Counted from the first letter of the stretch, positions 28,285-41,095 are shown. The stretch: DNA of 64,000 nucleotides from Liolophura sinensis (GCF_032854445.1 NC_088305.1:30344628-30408627); one strand, 5' to 3'. A program made the numbers and translations. The notes: generated by a model from the letters alone, not told the origin.

Positions 28285-29884
28285 GTGAGCTTGTCTTTCT
28301 TTCATCTTTATTGATCATCAATTTATGATTGACCCGTTCCTTCTCGTGTTCCTGCAGATCACCCCTTTTTTTTGTTGTTCTGATAGATATTTTATCAGCC
28401 GTCACTGTCAGCTTGTCGAGTTCGTGACACAAGCTATAATGATAGAGGGACGAAAGGCTTTCACAAATTTTATCAAAGATTGTGACGTATTATTATTAGT
28501 ATTATTTTTTTCTTTTTGCGAGATAAATTATGTTACTTTGGATCAGCTGTCTTCGTGGCTGTGCAAATCGAACTTACGAAATTACATACCGTGACCTTTG
28601 TACGTTCACTACACGCGACAACATATGGCTGGTACCTGTTACTAGCTTCAGTTCCATAGCAGATGTGACCGTATCTGCTTGACGGTAGAATGATTTGCTC
28701 ACATTTTGTTTTTATTTAGTCATTTAATGCATGACGTGTTTTAGGATTAAATCACACCTTATCTAATTCAGTCATGCAAGATTATAGAAGCTACCATACT
28801 CTGTCAGATATCTGATAAATGTCATCAGTTAATGGCACATTAAATGAATAGGCCTCTCCCGCTGTCAAATGTCATGTCACACCTCGCTACCTTGGTCCCC
28901 TGTTGATTGTTTTGTAGATATTATTATGACGTAACTGTGCTGTCTTCAGTCTTTATGTCTAGTATATCTAATTTCATGGTGGAAACATTACCATTACTAC
29001 TCTGCAGAAAGGATACCACTTCCGTTTTGCAAGAACTTGGTTTCAAAGAAAATCTGGTCTGACAGACGACATGAGTCATGGGGATGCACATTTTTTTGAC
29101 ATTTAAAGATAGCTTATGGAGTTACACTGCAGATTAATTTGCATTTAAAGCATGTAAAATGATGTGTGTTTACATTTTAACATTTATTTTCATGTAATGA
29201 AGACATATTTAATTTGAAAGCATACATGTATATTCAGAAAATCTGCAATATTACTTCATGACCTCAGTCCTGGATACAGTGTCATGTGATTATGTTGCGC
29301 AGGGGAAAACTTGAGTAATACAGATCTGGATGTACACCACACAGGCACACACTTGTGTTCACATTAGCACCCAGACCTGTTAACAGCACCCAGACCTGTT
29401 AACAGCCACCATGTGGCGTACAGATTTCAGGCTTAACTTTGTGGTTTTCAGTGGGAAATAACTGAATAACTGAAGTTGAGATTTGTCTAACGGAAGTGTT
29501 AGTATATAAAATTAGACCCATGACAAATTTTGAGACTTCTGTATGTAGTTCACATTGGGTACATGTACATGGATATAAAATTGTGATAGATGAAATCTAA
29601 TTAATGTCTTATTACAAAAGGGTATGTTAGAAAAGAGAAAAAATATTATACCTGCATATTCAGTAGATGGATGTATACTGGTCAGTTGTATCAATAGTAT
29701 ACAGTTACAAGAATAGTTTCTTTTCTTTTTATTTATTTAAACAGTTTTTTTTTTAATCTTGTGTGTAGCATGAATGGATTCTCTAAAGAGTAACCTTTCT
29801 TGTAACCTTTTCTATATTCTAAAACAGGAGGAAAGCAACACAGAATGTAGCCTCTGAATGGATGAGTTAGGAACTTAGTCATGA
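28285..29884. other. probable intron sequence; no exon recognised
   Basis: Here CpG becomes scarce. A 21-bp tandem duplication containing CACCCAGACCTGTTAACAG lies at about 29,369-29,408. No exon with convincing borders was found. Confidence 0.4.
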
Positions 29885-30098
29885 TACCCTAATTCCCCAA
29901 CCTTTTCACACATGAGCAAATTTCAATGCAATCTATGCATGTTTTTAGTTTGATTTTGAAGACAACTTTATTAGTTGGCTTGACCAATATCAGGCCTTCT
30001 CAAAAAGCATAACTTTATCAGTCTACACAGAATAATGCCCTCAGGACTCGCTAGAATAAACACTTTAGAAACATGGGAGACACTTGAAGAATTACAGT
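29885..30098 (+). mobile_element. MITE-like repeat, copy 1 of 4
   Basis: It starts TACCCTAATTCCCCAACCTT and ends TTGAAGAATTACAGTG, with internal TTTATCAGTCTACACAGAAT and GAATAAACAC. Related copies lie at 33,747-33,965, 41,138-41,345 and 46,531-46,718. The ends are inverted versions of a TAATTC-TCAACCTTTTC motif. Confidence 0.75.
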
Positions 30099-30454
30099 GT
30101 GGTACACTTCTCCTGTCACTGTATCAACATCACAGAACATCAAAGCTTGACAAAGAGGGACATGTTTAACTATCAGACTAGGTATTAGTGTGCAGTTTGT
30201 AGTATGTATATGTGTGTTAATGTTGTTGTAAGTGTTATTGTAACAGAATGGTAGCGCGTGCATAATTCATAAGTGTGACTGAGTCCCAAGCATGTTTGCA
30301 TATAAACAGAAAGTTCTGACAGCAGGGACATTGATTCAGAGTGCCTCCCACCTTTAATCCGAAACACAACAAAAACCAAACAAACAAACTTGTCTTTCTC
30401 TAGCCGAGACCTTGAGCTGAAGTTAAAAAAGCTAAACACAAACACATGATCGAA
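30099..30454. other. short spacer; nothing recognised
   Basis: This unremarkable AT-rich sequence lies between a MITE copy and the 2-kb minisatellite. Confidence 0.4.
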
Positions 30455-32490
30455 TACCTGTTGCCTGATCTGCTATACATGTATATGTACCTGTTGCCTG
30501 ATCTGCTGTATGTGTACATGTACCTATTTCTTGATCTGCTGTACGTGTACATGTACCTGTTTCCTGAACTGCTGTACGTGTACATGTTGCCTGATCTGCT
30601 GTATGTGTACATGTACCTGTTTCCTGATCTGCTGTACGTGTACATGTTTCCTGATCTGGTGTACATGTACATATTGCCTGATCTGCTGTACGTGTACATG
30701 TACCTGTTTCCTGATCTGCTGTATGTGTACATGTTTCCTGATCTGCTGTACGTGTACATGTTGCCTGATCTGCTGTATGTGTACATGTACATGTTGCCTG
30801 CTCTGCTGTACGTGTACATGTACCTGTTTCCTGATCTGCTGTACGTGTACATGTTTCCTGATCTGCTGTACATGTACATGTTGCCTGATCTGCTGTATGT
30901 GTACATGTTGCCTGATCTGCTGTATGTGTACATGTACCTGTTTCCTGATCTGCTGTACATGTACATGTTGCCTGATCTGCTGTACGTGTACCTGTACATA
31001 TTGCCTGCTCTGCTGTACGTGTACATGTACCTGTTTCCTGATCTGCTGTATGTGTACATGTTTCCTGATCTGCTGTACATGTACATGTATATGTTGCCTG
31101 ATCTGCTGTATGTGTACATGTACCTGTTTCCTGATCTGCTGTACGTGTACATGTTTCCTGATCTGCTGTACATGTACATGTACATATTGCCGGATCTGCT
31201 GTATGTGTACATGTACCTGTTTCCTGATCTGCTGTACGTGTACATGTTTTCTGATCTGCTGTACATGTACATGTACATATTGCCTGATCTGCTGTATGTG
31301 AACATGTACCTGTTTCCTGATCTGCTGTACATGTACATGTTGCCTGCTCTGCTGTATGTGTACATGTACCTGTTTCCTGATCTGCTGTATGTGTACATGT
31401 TGCCTGATCTGCTGTATGTGTACATGTTGCCTGATCTGCTGTACATGTACATGTACCTGTTTCCTGATCTGCTGTACGTGTACATGTTTCCTGATCTGCT
31501 GTACATGTACATGTACATATTGCCTGATCTGCTGTATGTGTACATGTACCTGTTTTCTGATCTGCTGTACGTGTACATGTTTTCTGATCTGCTGTACATG
31601 TACATGTACATGTACATATTGCCTGATCTGCTGTATGTGTACATGTACCTGTTTCCTGATCTGCTGTACGTGTACATGTTTTCTGATCTGCTGTACATGT
31701 ACATGTACATATTGCCTGATCTGCTGTATGTGTACATGTACCTGTTTCCTGATCTGCTGTACATGTACATGTTGCCCGATCTGCTGTACATGTACATGTT
31801 GCCTGCTCTGCTGTACGTGTACATGTACCTGTTTCCTGATCTGCTGTACGTGTACATGTTGCCTGATCTGCTGTACATGTACATGTTGCCTGCTCTGCTG
31901 TACGTGCACATGTACCTGTTTCCTGATCTGCTGTACGTGTACATGTTGCCTGATCTGCTGTACGTGTACATGTTGCCTGATCTGCTGTATGTGTACATGT
32001 TGCCTGATCTGGTGTATGTGTACATGTACCTGTTTCCTGATCTGCTGTACGTGTACATGTTTCCTGATCTGCTGTACATGTACATGTACATGTACATATT
32101 GCCTGATCTGCTGTATGTGTACATGTTGCCTGATCTGCTGTACATGAACATGTTGCCTGATCTGCTGTATGTGTACATGTTGCCTGATCTGCTGTATGTG
32201 TACATGTACCTGTTTCCTGATCTGCTGTACGTGTACATGTTTTCTGATCTGCTGTACATGTACATGTACATATTGCCTGATCTGGTGTATGTGTACATGT
32301 ACCTGTTTCCTGATCTGCTGTATGTGTACATGTTTCCTGATCTGCTGTACGTGTACATGTACATATTGCCTGCTCTGCTGTACGTGTACATGTACTTGTT
32401 GCCTGAGCTGCTATACGTGTGCACGTACGTTTACATGTTAACTGATTGGTTGTATGTCTGCATACCTATTTACATGTACCTAATGCCTGA
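30455..32490. repeat. 2.0-kb minisatellite with 27/33/39-bp units
   Basis: The core is CCTGATCTGCTGTACGTGTA followed by CATG and a variable number of TACATG-type hexamers, giving units of 27, 33 or 39 bp. Because all lengths are multiples of three, several frames on both strands stay open for over 250 codons, up to 683. The peptides are monotonous (for example LPDLLYVYM) and no start, domain or splice evidence supports a gene. The CG in GTACGTGTAC varies to TG or CA between copies. Confidence 0.95.
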
Positions 32491-32497
32491 TAAATAA

Positions 32498-32964
32498 AAT
32501 GTCAATGATTGGCATTGTCAATGACTTTTTGCTGGGACCGTGAGAACTATGGAAATCCAATGGAAACCCTGAAGATATAGATGATATTTTACACTGTACT
32601 TTCCATGCTGTATAGGAAAAAAATAGAGGATGTTTTGTGCCATACTCTGTATGTAAATTTTAATTTAAATTTGTAAATATTTTGACAGTATCATGATTTT
32701 GTGTGTTTGATGAACAAGTTAAGCAATGTTTTTAGCTGTAGCAATGTTAGAAGTTGACTAAACATGTAGTAAAATATCATCCCGCTCAGATTGGAGTGTC
32801 ATGACATCAGCATGTATGCTGAATTTCAAAATGTAATAACAGAAGTTATAGCTAATGTGAAACAACACTTTTATCTGGGAATGAAATGATGTTATTTATA
32901 TTAATTATCATTTTCTTAAATTATTGCTCATATTTCAGAGACCAGTGAAATTTGTTTGTGAAGG
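32498..32964. other. no gene recognised
   Basis: This is AT-rich probable intron with a short repeated ATTGGCATTGTCAATGA inverted pattern near 32,505-32,525. I see no exon. Confidence 0.4.
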
Positions 32965-33056
32965 TTCATTGACTGAAGTTTCCTTCCACCATAATACTGG
33001 ACATCACCGTATTTATGAAATATTCTTGAGTCAGTTCAAATAAATCAATAAATCAT
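32965..33056 (+). mobile_element. SINE 3' fragment
   Basis: It reads TTTCCTTCCACCATAATACT, AAATATTCTTGAGTCAGTTC and AAATAAATCAATAAATC, the family body end and tail. Confidence 0.8.
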
Positions 33057-33746
33057 GCACTGAACAGTTAGCCGATCACCTGAAGGTGTATGTGTACAAT
33101 GTACATGAGCTGCAAGTCTTCAACCTTTTCAACCACTAAAGGACTTATTTCAGTGCCATTAAAGATACAAGCTTCATAAAACCTTTTCTCTACGTCCCAT
33201 AGTTTCCCCCGCATGTTCCAACATATTGGTTGCTTAGGCAATTGAGTAGGTTGTACGTGTTCTCTGTCTTTGAGGATAAACTGTTTCACTGCATCAACTT
33301 GCTGTTACTCTCAGTATATATCCCAGCTGATGTACATGTGTGTCAGTATGCTCTGTAGGTAGCAAATTGTTTCTTTATTTGAGTTCATGACAGCTGTTTT
33401 TTTGGCAGAACACCCTTTTCTCTACATGGCGGTCACCTGTATCATGTTTGACTATCCACACGAGCTGTAGAACTTAGTCATGTGTCCTAGGTGTCAGGCT
33501 ACAGAGAATCATGCAAATACACCCCCATTCACATACAAGAGCGTTTTATGATTTGACTTAATTATTTTGACCCATTTGTATCCTACCAGTTTTGATGTAC
33601 ACATGTTGTATACACATGTTCCATGTATATTCATAGCACCATTTGGATGCTTCACTAGTTCAGATTTAACTAGTTAACTTTTGTAACATAAAGTTATTAT
33701 TAAAAAATAAAAATTAAAAAAAACAAAACAATTATTTTTTGTGACT
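33057..33746. other. no gene recognised
   Basis: Probable intron. A T-rich and A-rich stretch lies at 33,690-33,735. No supported feature was found. Confidence 0.4.
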
Positions 33747-33965
33747 GTTATTCTTCAACCTTTTCGCAGGTTGACAAGGTTTTATTCAAGCCTATTCTGA
33801 AGGCATTATTTTGTGTAGATTGGTAAACTTGTACTTTTCATAAGGCCCTGAAATTGGCCAATCCAACCAATGTTGTCTCCAAAATGAACTTAAGAAAAAA
33901 ATGTGGATAAATTGCACTGAAAGTTGGTCTTTCTTATGCGAAAAGATTGGGGAAATAGGGTAGGT
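33747..33965 (-). mobile_element. MITE-like repeat, copy 2 (reverse)
   Basis: The left end GTTATTCTTCAACCTTTTCG and right end GAAAAGATTGGGGAAATAGG are inverted versions of each other, and the interior matches the other copies in reverse (CAAGCCTATTCTGAAGGC). Confidence 0.75.
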
Positions 33966-34864
33966 TATTTAGTGGGTGGTCATTGGTCAGAGATACATGT
34001 AGGATATTAGTAATTTGATCCACCAGCCCACCTTCCTATAGGGTCTCATGCTCCTTGTTACATGTAAAACCCCAGGGTGAAATCAGATGGTTGTGCGGCA
34101 GGGTCATTAAGGCATGGTGAAATATGTGCTTGTACTTGCACTGCATGTGTATTTCAGTTCACTCATCATGTTCATAGAATAACATTCGTTATCAGTATTA
34201 AAACCTTGCCAGTTAAAGTTGCTGTTTACCATGCATGTAGCCAATGCAGGGTTAAGGGTTAAGCTTTTTTCACATGACCCATTTTGCTTGATTCTTATTG
34301 AGTAATCCACCTTATATTGTCAATTAAGGGCTTTTTGTTAAATTTCATTAAGTACTCATCACAAAAACTTAAGTAGTATTGGCATCATTAGTATCATTTT
34401 AAGGCCTTGATTTTTTTGTGAAATAATATCAATTTCAAAACCGATGAAAAGCCTACTTGTAAATCCTTACATAAAATCATGAAGGTACAATGCCTATATT
34501 GTGCTGCACTTGTACATATAACTAGAAATTTCGTGTGTGTGCCATAGCCGTCACAGGCCAGGTATCCCACTATCATCGCCCTCTTTATCTAGGCTCTACC
34601 TTCTCATGTGCTAGGGTTAGATCGGCAGCTATTTCAGGACAGATCATTATCAGACCAAACTCGTTTGCTTCCAGTTATTATCCCACACCTTATCCTTGTC
34701 TTTTTGATTGAATTCCTGTGGTGGTATTATGAGCTAGTAATATTATTGTTATCCATTGTGAGAGTAAATCATCTCTCATTAGCATCAGGTGATTGATGTT
34801 ATCAGCTAACATGGATACACATGCATGCACTGATGCGCGGTTAAGGTGAGTTGAAGTCCCGTTC
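33966..34864. other. no gene recognised
   Basis: AT-rich probable intron. No supported exon, RNA or repeat family was found. Confidence 0.4.
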
Positions 34865-35012
34865 ATGTTGGCTTCCATTCCAGATGTACGTGGGAAAGTC
34901 TGTCAAGAGCCTGCTGATGGCCATGGTTTTCGCCATGGCTCTTCCCGGCTTCTGTATGCCATCATGATAGTAGCTGTCGTATATTTAAAATATTCTTGAA
35001 TACATCTTACAA
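34865..35012 (+). mobile_element. SINE fragment
   Basis: It contains GGGAAAGTCTGTCAAGAGCC, TGATGGCCATGGTTTTCGCC and AAAATATTCTTGAATACATC in family order, without the AT-rich tail. Confidence 0.75.
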
Positions 35013-35241
35013 GAACAGTTACATAAGTAGGTATGTGTATTTACTGATACAGGTGCAGGTTTGCATTTCTACTGGGAATGGGAATAGAGGTATGTTTAAA
35101 TGACCAAACATTGAGTACCAAACATGTTATAATTCAGTACATGTGTACAAATGTAGGCGCATTTTATATTCCTAGTACAACTGGATTGTGGTTGAATTAG
35201 AGTCCATCTGTTGCCTGGAAACCACATGTACATGTAGCACA

Positions 35242-35281
<40 letters not shown>

Positions 35282-36059
35282 CTGTTCAGAAAAATAAGTT
35301 ATAGTTTAATAAAATGTAAAAGCGATAAAAACAATGTATTCACACATGTAGCTGATAAGCAGTTTTCATTCCATACCGTTAACAGGGAAGTACATGTATT
35401 TTTATTTTTCATTTATAAATGCCTTTTTTATGAACTCCAGTAATGAAGAGGAGTATAAAATGAAATACAAAATATGTTGTACATTTTGGTGCATGGAGAC
35501 TTTAATTCCACAGTTATTGTTGTTTCATACAACTAAGCCATGAAATGTTGTTGTAGATGTAGATGTATTTGGATGAATCCCAGTATGCTTGGACTGTGTA
35601 TGAACTATATTGATGGAATGTATATGTAATGATGAACGTACATGTTGATGTGTGTATCTGTATAGTACATATGGTATATGTAGTACAGTCAGTTTGGTTT
35701 GCCAACATCTGCATAATAGCCACAATTTATTGATTTGGCACCAGAATAATTCAGAACATTCGTCTAACATTGATGTCATTGATAAGCTAAAATTAGGCTC
35801 TCTGCGAGACAGTATGTGGGCTGGATTGCTTCCTTCAACTTACTCAGTTGTACCTTATTTGATGGAAACTAATACATCCTTTTTTTTTCAGTTTATGGAT
35901 ATTTTGTCAGTTTAGAAGGTTTTCAAATGTCTTATTCTTTTACAGTTTTGTACTGTTAAATATCAGCATTATATGTTGAAGTTACACTTCAGAGTCCTCT
36001 GTAGCAAAACATAAAGGCAGCACTATACCCCCCACCAGTGTGATTGCTAGAAGTTCAAC
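35013..36059. other. no gene recognised; TA microsatellite
   Basis: It includes a TA run at 35,247-35,279 and probable intron sequence rich in ACATGTA. No exon is supported. Confidence 0.4.
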
Positions 36060-36272
36060 CCCTGCTTGTGCTGGCTTCTCTCTTGTCTTACATGGAAAGG
36101 TCTGCAGCAACCTCCAGATGGTCGTGAGCTTCCCCCAGACGCAGCCGGGTCAGCCCACCCCCCACCCCACCACACCATAATGCTGGCCGCCATCGGCAGT
36201 CAAATAATTGAAAAAGTCTTTAGTACAGCGTACATCTCAACCCAATAAATAAATAAATAAATAAATAAATAA
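36060..36272 (+). mobile_element. SINE with (AAAT)n tail
   Basis: It reads GGTCTGCAGCAACCTCCAGA, CCATAATGCTGGCCGCCATC, and ends in seven AAATA-type repeats. The left end (GCTGGCTTCTC) includes part of the region next to the head. Confidence 0.85.
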
Positions 36273-36404
36273 AATTACACTTGAGAGTTTTTCCTATGAT
36301 CTGGAGGACTTGGCGACAACATACACTTGATGTGTTATTTATTTGCTCATTCTATCATTATTTGTCTACCACCAATATGGTGCTGTAATTCTTCATGTCA
36401 CACG

Positions 36405-36512
36405 TAGGAATGTTTGTGAGCAACTTGCCAAATGTCTGTGGTTTTAATACCCGTGGGGGAAATTCTTGAGTACATGGCTCAGTACAATAGGTCAGTAAAT
36501 AAGTAAGTATAT
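36405..36512 (+). mobile_element. decayed SINE fragment
   Basis: It contains GAGCAACTTGCCAAATGTCT, a GTGGGGGAAATTCTTGAGTA junction and a CAGTAAATAAGTAAG tail. It is recognisable but short. Confidence 0.6.
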
Positions 36513-36699
36513 CCACCTTTAGAATTGACTTGGTCATTATGGCATGTAGTGTGTGTTCAGATTGGTGTATAGCTCAAGTGATTGTTATAATGAATGGCCA
36601 AGTAAGGTAATCACTACCCTGAGCCTAAGGCAGATCAGTAGATGTGGGCATTGTGCAGGTATGCAGTAGGTTTTTAACTAGTGGTATGAAGAGCACTTG

Positions 36700-37018
36700 T
36701 GTATACATGTACACCAGGGTATGGGTTCAATCCTGGCTTTTGACAGGGAGCTTGTGTGATAATAAGCAGGTCAGCAACGGTAATATAATGGTTTGCGCAG
36801 GTAATGTTTGTCGAATGCCACTTAGTTTGTTTTCCATCAGTATGGTGTACTGTATGTACATGCAGCAGTGCAACACGGACATGTGTGTGAGAAAGTTTGT
36901 GAGTGACGTGCCAAATTCTGCTTGACACTCCTATGCCATCAACTGACCCCCTCCCCCCCCCCCCACTGTGTAAGTGAAAACTTTTTATGGCATCAAACAA
37001 CAATCAAATAAAAAAGAA
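36700..37018 (+). mobile_element. decayed long SINE with head and tail
   Basis: The left part has a B-box-like GGGTTCAATCCTGGC followed by GACAGGGAGCTTGTG. The right end has GTGTAAGTGAAAACTTTTTA and AACAACAATCAAATAAAAAA, the family tail. A C tract (36,950-36,964) lies between. A similar head-like piece occurs at about 61,770-61,800. Confidence 0.55.
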
Positions 37019-37502
37019 AAACAAACAGATACCTGTAAATTAAAAAAAAACAATCCAACCTATTTTCAACTCATGACACTAAATTCTTGTTGATAATAAA
37101 TGCATGTATTTACACGTAAAAGTATGATGGTGTACTGTCAATTCTTATTAAATCTGTTTTTCACCCATACTAATCATGCTAACAACGTGTACATGTACCC
37201 TAATTATTCTGTTTTTTTCAGCCAACATTCGAAACATTCCAAGAGAATTACAGGGTGTAGAGAAATAATTTGCACAGTTTTATGAAGCTTTCATCTTTAA
37301 TGAGACAAAATAATCATTTTTAATCATTATTTTCATAATAATTTTTAATCATCATTTTCATAATAATTTTGGGAATAAATTCCACTGAAAAAAGTGCTTC
37401 AGGGGTTGAACGCAGTGGGAGATTTGCAATACTTGCCAGAAGAGCATCAGTAGGCAGTGTGCACTGATCCTATTTGTCATGGAAAAACATGCAAGCATTT
37501 AT
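37019..37502. other. no gene recognised
   Basis: Probable intron, with a short direct repeat of TTTTTAATCAT-TTTTCATAATAAT near 37,315-37,368. Confidence 0.4.
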
Positions 37503-37534
37503 GCATGGTCAAGAAGGAAGTAAATGTGGTTGTA

Positions 37535-37580
<46 letters not shown>

Positions 37581-37619
37581 TACAACCACATACATGTATG
37601 CTTCCTTCTTGAACATGCA
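37503..37619. repeat. hairpin-forming inverted repeat with an AT-dinucleotide centre
   Basis: The left arm (37,503-37,536: TGCATGGTCAAGAAGGAAG, then ATGTGGTTGTAAG) pairs with the right arm (37,579-37,619) around a 42-bp AT run, with one small bulge. The whole could extrude as a long hairpin or be a small fold-back transposon. Confidence 0.9.
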
Positions 37620-37959
37620 TTGTTGAAAGATGATTAAAAGATATAAGAGCTGATAGCCTGCTACAGCTGAGCCGGTACTGGTACAGATGTACATGTGCAT
37701 GCTGGTTAGATGAAAAGAATAGACAGGGAAGTTTATATTTGTTTGTGCAGGTATATTTACAAGTGGATAAAGGTTTAAAGATAAGGGTATTGTATGCCCG
37801 TACATGTACATGGAAATCCCACCTCTCATACTTTGGAATTTCCGAAGGCCTGTTGAGTGTACGTGTATTTGTACCCTATACAGTGTCATTATGGTTCAGC
37901 GTCATCAATGTGAGCTTCAAGGTTGAGTGAACAGCATAAATACGCTTTATATAGTCTAT

Positions 37960-39873
37960 GTACATGTAGTTGACAGATGTGTGTGTCTTGCCTGGTACTG
38001 TGGGTACTGCACATGTAGGTGACAGATGTGTGTCTTGTCTGGTACTGTGGGTACTGCACATGTAGGTGAGAGACGCGTGTCTTGTCTGGTACTGTGGGTA
38101 CTGTACATGTAGGTGACTGACGTGTATGTTTTGCCTGGTACTGTGGGTACTATGTGTGTAGGTGACAGACGTGTGTGTCTTGTGTGGTGCTGTGGGTACT
38201 GCACATGTAGGTGACAGACATGTGTGTCTTGTCTGGTTCTGTGGGTACTGCGCATATAGGCGACAGACGTGTGCGTATCCTGTCTGGTACTGTGGGTACT
38301 GCACATGTAGGTGACAGACGTGTGTCTTGTCTGGTACTGTGGGTACTACGCATGTAGTTGAGAGACGTGTATCCTGTCTGGTACTGTGGGTACTGCACAT
38401 GTAGGTGGCAGACATGTGTATCTTGTCTGGTACTGATGATACTATGCTTGTAGGTGGCAGACATGTGTATCTTGTCTGGTACTGTGGGTACTACGCATGT
38501 AGGTGAGAGACGTGTATCCTGTCTGGTACTGTGGGTACTATGCTTGTAGGTGAGAGACATGTGTATCTTGTCTGGTACTGTGGGTACTACGCATGTAGGT
38601 GAGAGACGTTTGTATCCTGTCTGGTACTGTGGGTACTGCACATGTAGGTGACAGACGTGTGTCTTGTCTGGTACTGTGGGTACTACGCATGTAGTTGAGA
38701 GACGTGTATCCTGTCTGGTACTGTGGGTACTGCACATGTAGGTGGCAGACATGTCTATCTTGTCTGGTACTGTGGATACTATGCTTGTAGGTGGCAGACA
38801 TGTGTATCTTGTCTGGTACTGTGGGTACTACGCATGTAGGTGAGAGACGTGTATCCTGTCTGGTACTGTGGGTACTATGCTTGTAGGTGAGAGACATGTG
38901 TATCTTGTCTGGTACTGTGGGTACTACGCATGTAGGTGACAGATGTGTGTGTATCTTATCTGGTACTGTGGGTACTACACATGTAGGTGACAGACGTGTG
39001 TCTTGTCTGGTACTGTGGGTACTACGCATGTAGGTGAGAGATGTGTATCCTGTCTGGTACTGTGGGTACTGCACATGTAGGTGACAGACATGTGTATCTT
39101 GTCTGGTACTGTGGGTACTATGCTTGTAGGTGACAGACAGGTGTATCTTGTCTGGTACTGTGGGTACTACACATGTAGGTGAGAGATGTTTGTATCCTGC
39201 CTGATACTGTGGGTACTGCACATGTATGTGACAGACATGTGTATCCTGTCTGGTACCGTTGGTACTACACATGTAGGTGGCAGACATGTGTATCTTATCT
39301 GGTACTGTGGGTACTACATGTATGTGACAGACATGTGTATCTTGTTTGGTACTGTGGGTACTACGCATGTAGGTGACAGACGTGTGTGTATCTTATCTGC
39401 TACTGTGGGTACTACACATATAGGTGACAGGCATATGTATCCTGTCTGGTACTGTGGGTACTACGCATGTAGGTGACAGACGTGTGTGTATCTTATCTGG
39501 TACTGTGCGTACTACACATGTAGGTGACAGACATGTGTATCCTGTCTGGTACTGTGGGTACTACACATGTAGGTGACAGACTTGTGTGTATCTTATCTGG
39601 TACTGTGGGTACTACACATGTAGGTGACAGACATGTGTATCCTTGTCTGGTACTGTGGGTACTACACATGTAGGTGACAGACTTGTGTGTATCTTATCTG
39701 GTACTGTGGGTACTACACATGTAGGTGACAGACATGTGTATCCTGTCTGGTACTGTGGGTACTACGCATGTAGGTGACAGACGTGTGTGTATCTTATCTG
39801 GTACTGTGGGTACTACACATGTAGGTGACAGACATGTGTATCTTGTCTGATACTGTGGGTACTACACGTACAT
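37960..39873. repeat. 1.9-kb minisatellite, units of about 44-50 bp
   Basis: The unit is CATGTAGGTGACAGACGTGT, then GTCTTGTCTGGTACTGTGGG, then TACTGCA, with about 40 copies. Sub-types group in runs (TATCCTG, TATCTTA, GTCTTG) and show higher-order duplication: the block near 38,300-38,560 is repeated near 38,640-38,900. Long minus-strand frames are by-products. The CG in GACAGACGTG and ACTACGCATG alternates with TG and CA. Confidence 0.95.
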
Positions 39874-40394
39874 TGGTTGCATGTTGACACATTGCTTTGT
39901 ACTTATCTTAACGGTACTGTGCACTTAAATATGTGTGCAGCTATTCTGTCAATAAATACCTTGTTAAGACATGCATGTATTAGAGCTGAAAAGAATAGAA
40001 TGGAAAGATAATGTCAGTATTATCTGATATGGCGACTTTTTGTTTTATTCAGTTTGAATGGATTTAATTGTAATTGTCCGATGTTTTAATGATGCAGCTG
40101 AAACAGTTGTTCAGTGGTAGTTCTGATTGCAATACCATCTTTTCCTCATGCGTCATACCTGTGAGTTAGTTTTGAATTATGGTAGGTAGGTTTTGATTTA
40201 TACACAATCGACTGTAATAATTTAAATGCTGCCTCTTGAAATCATGTTTGTAACCTTTCACCTTGGTAGGTGAACCTTTCTTCCTATTGAGTGAGACTTT
40301 CTCCCTGGAGAGTGAACCTTTCTCCCTGCTCTCCCTGGAGAGTGATCCTTCCTCCCTTCTCAGTGAACCTTTTCCTTTTGTCCACTACCTGCAT
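39874..40394. other. no gene recognised; short tandem motif
   Basis: A loose tandem of about 24-27 bp (GAGTGAACCTTTCTCCCT) occurs at about 40,265-40,375. No exon was found. Confidence 0.45.
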
Positions 40395-40550
40395 ATGGGA
40401 AGGCCTGTCAGCAACCTGCAGATGGGCATGGATTTCCCATGGGCTCTGCCTGGTTTCCTCCCAGCATAATGCTAGCCATCGTCGTAGAAGTGAAATATTC
40501 TTGAGTATGGCGTAAAACACTGATCAAATAAATACACAAATAAATTGTTT
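40395..40550 (+). mobile_element. SINE copy (body and tail)
   Basis: It reads GGGAAGGCCTGTCAGCAACC, CTCCCAGCATAATGCTAGCC, AGTGAAATATTCTTGAGTAT and CAAATAAATACACAAATAAA in family order. Confidence 0.9.
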
Positions 40551-40929
40551 GCTACCATTTTCTGGATTATATCCTTTCTCTGAAATATGAACTTTTATCA
40601 GGTTTGAATAATTGTTCTTTTCACATTATGTCGACAATTTCTATCACGCATACTCAAGTACATGTGTTACAGGCCTAAGTAGTTGGAGTACTTCTGGTTA
40701 TCTGGAGGGGAAATGAGAGCATGATATAAAGATCAAGTACTGAATGTGCCCTAAATAATCAGGCTGTATACAGGCAGTGCTGACTGCTTCCTCTATCAAC
40801 CCATGTACTGATAACGTACACTGGACGTGATGTGTAGGTACCTATCACCTAGCACTACAAGGTTGTGTGTTCATGTACATGGATACATGTCATTTAACAC
40901 ACGAGTCCCAGTTACATTTTTGATATATT
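40551..40929. other. no gene recognised
   Basis: Probable intron between two SINE copies of opposite orientation. I see nothing further. Confidence 0.4.
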
Positions 40930-41095
40930 TTGTTCATTTATTTATTTATTTATTTATTTGAATGCTGTTTTACAACATACACAAGAATATTTCACTTATA
41001 CTACTGAGGCCAGCATTATGGTGGGAGGAAACTGGACAGAACCCAGGGGAAACCCACGACCATCCGTTGGTTGCTGCAAGACCTACATTTTTATA
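40930..41095 (-). mobile_element. SINE copy (reverse)
   Basis: It begins with TTCATTTATTTATTTATTTA and continues ACACAAGAATATTTCACTTA, GGCCAGCATTATGGTGGGAG and CCCACGACCATCCGTTGGTT, one of the better preserved bodies. Confidence 0.9.

Noticed and set aside
30446-32497. Open frames of 683 (plus) and 674 (minus) codons as giant repeat proteins
   Set aside because: They follow the minisatellite unit lengths (multiples of three), occur on both strands and several frames, and have no domain, splice or start evidence.
37876-39476. Several 180-280 codon frames rich in YPQYQ/HSTRQDT
   Set aside because: They are translations of the 44-50-bp minisatellite and shift frame between blocks.
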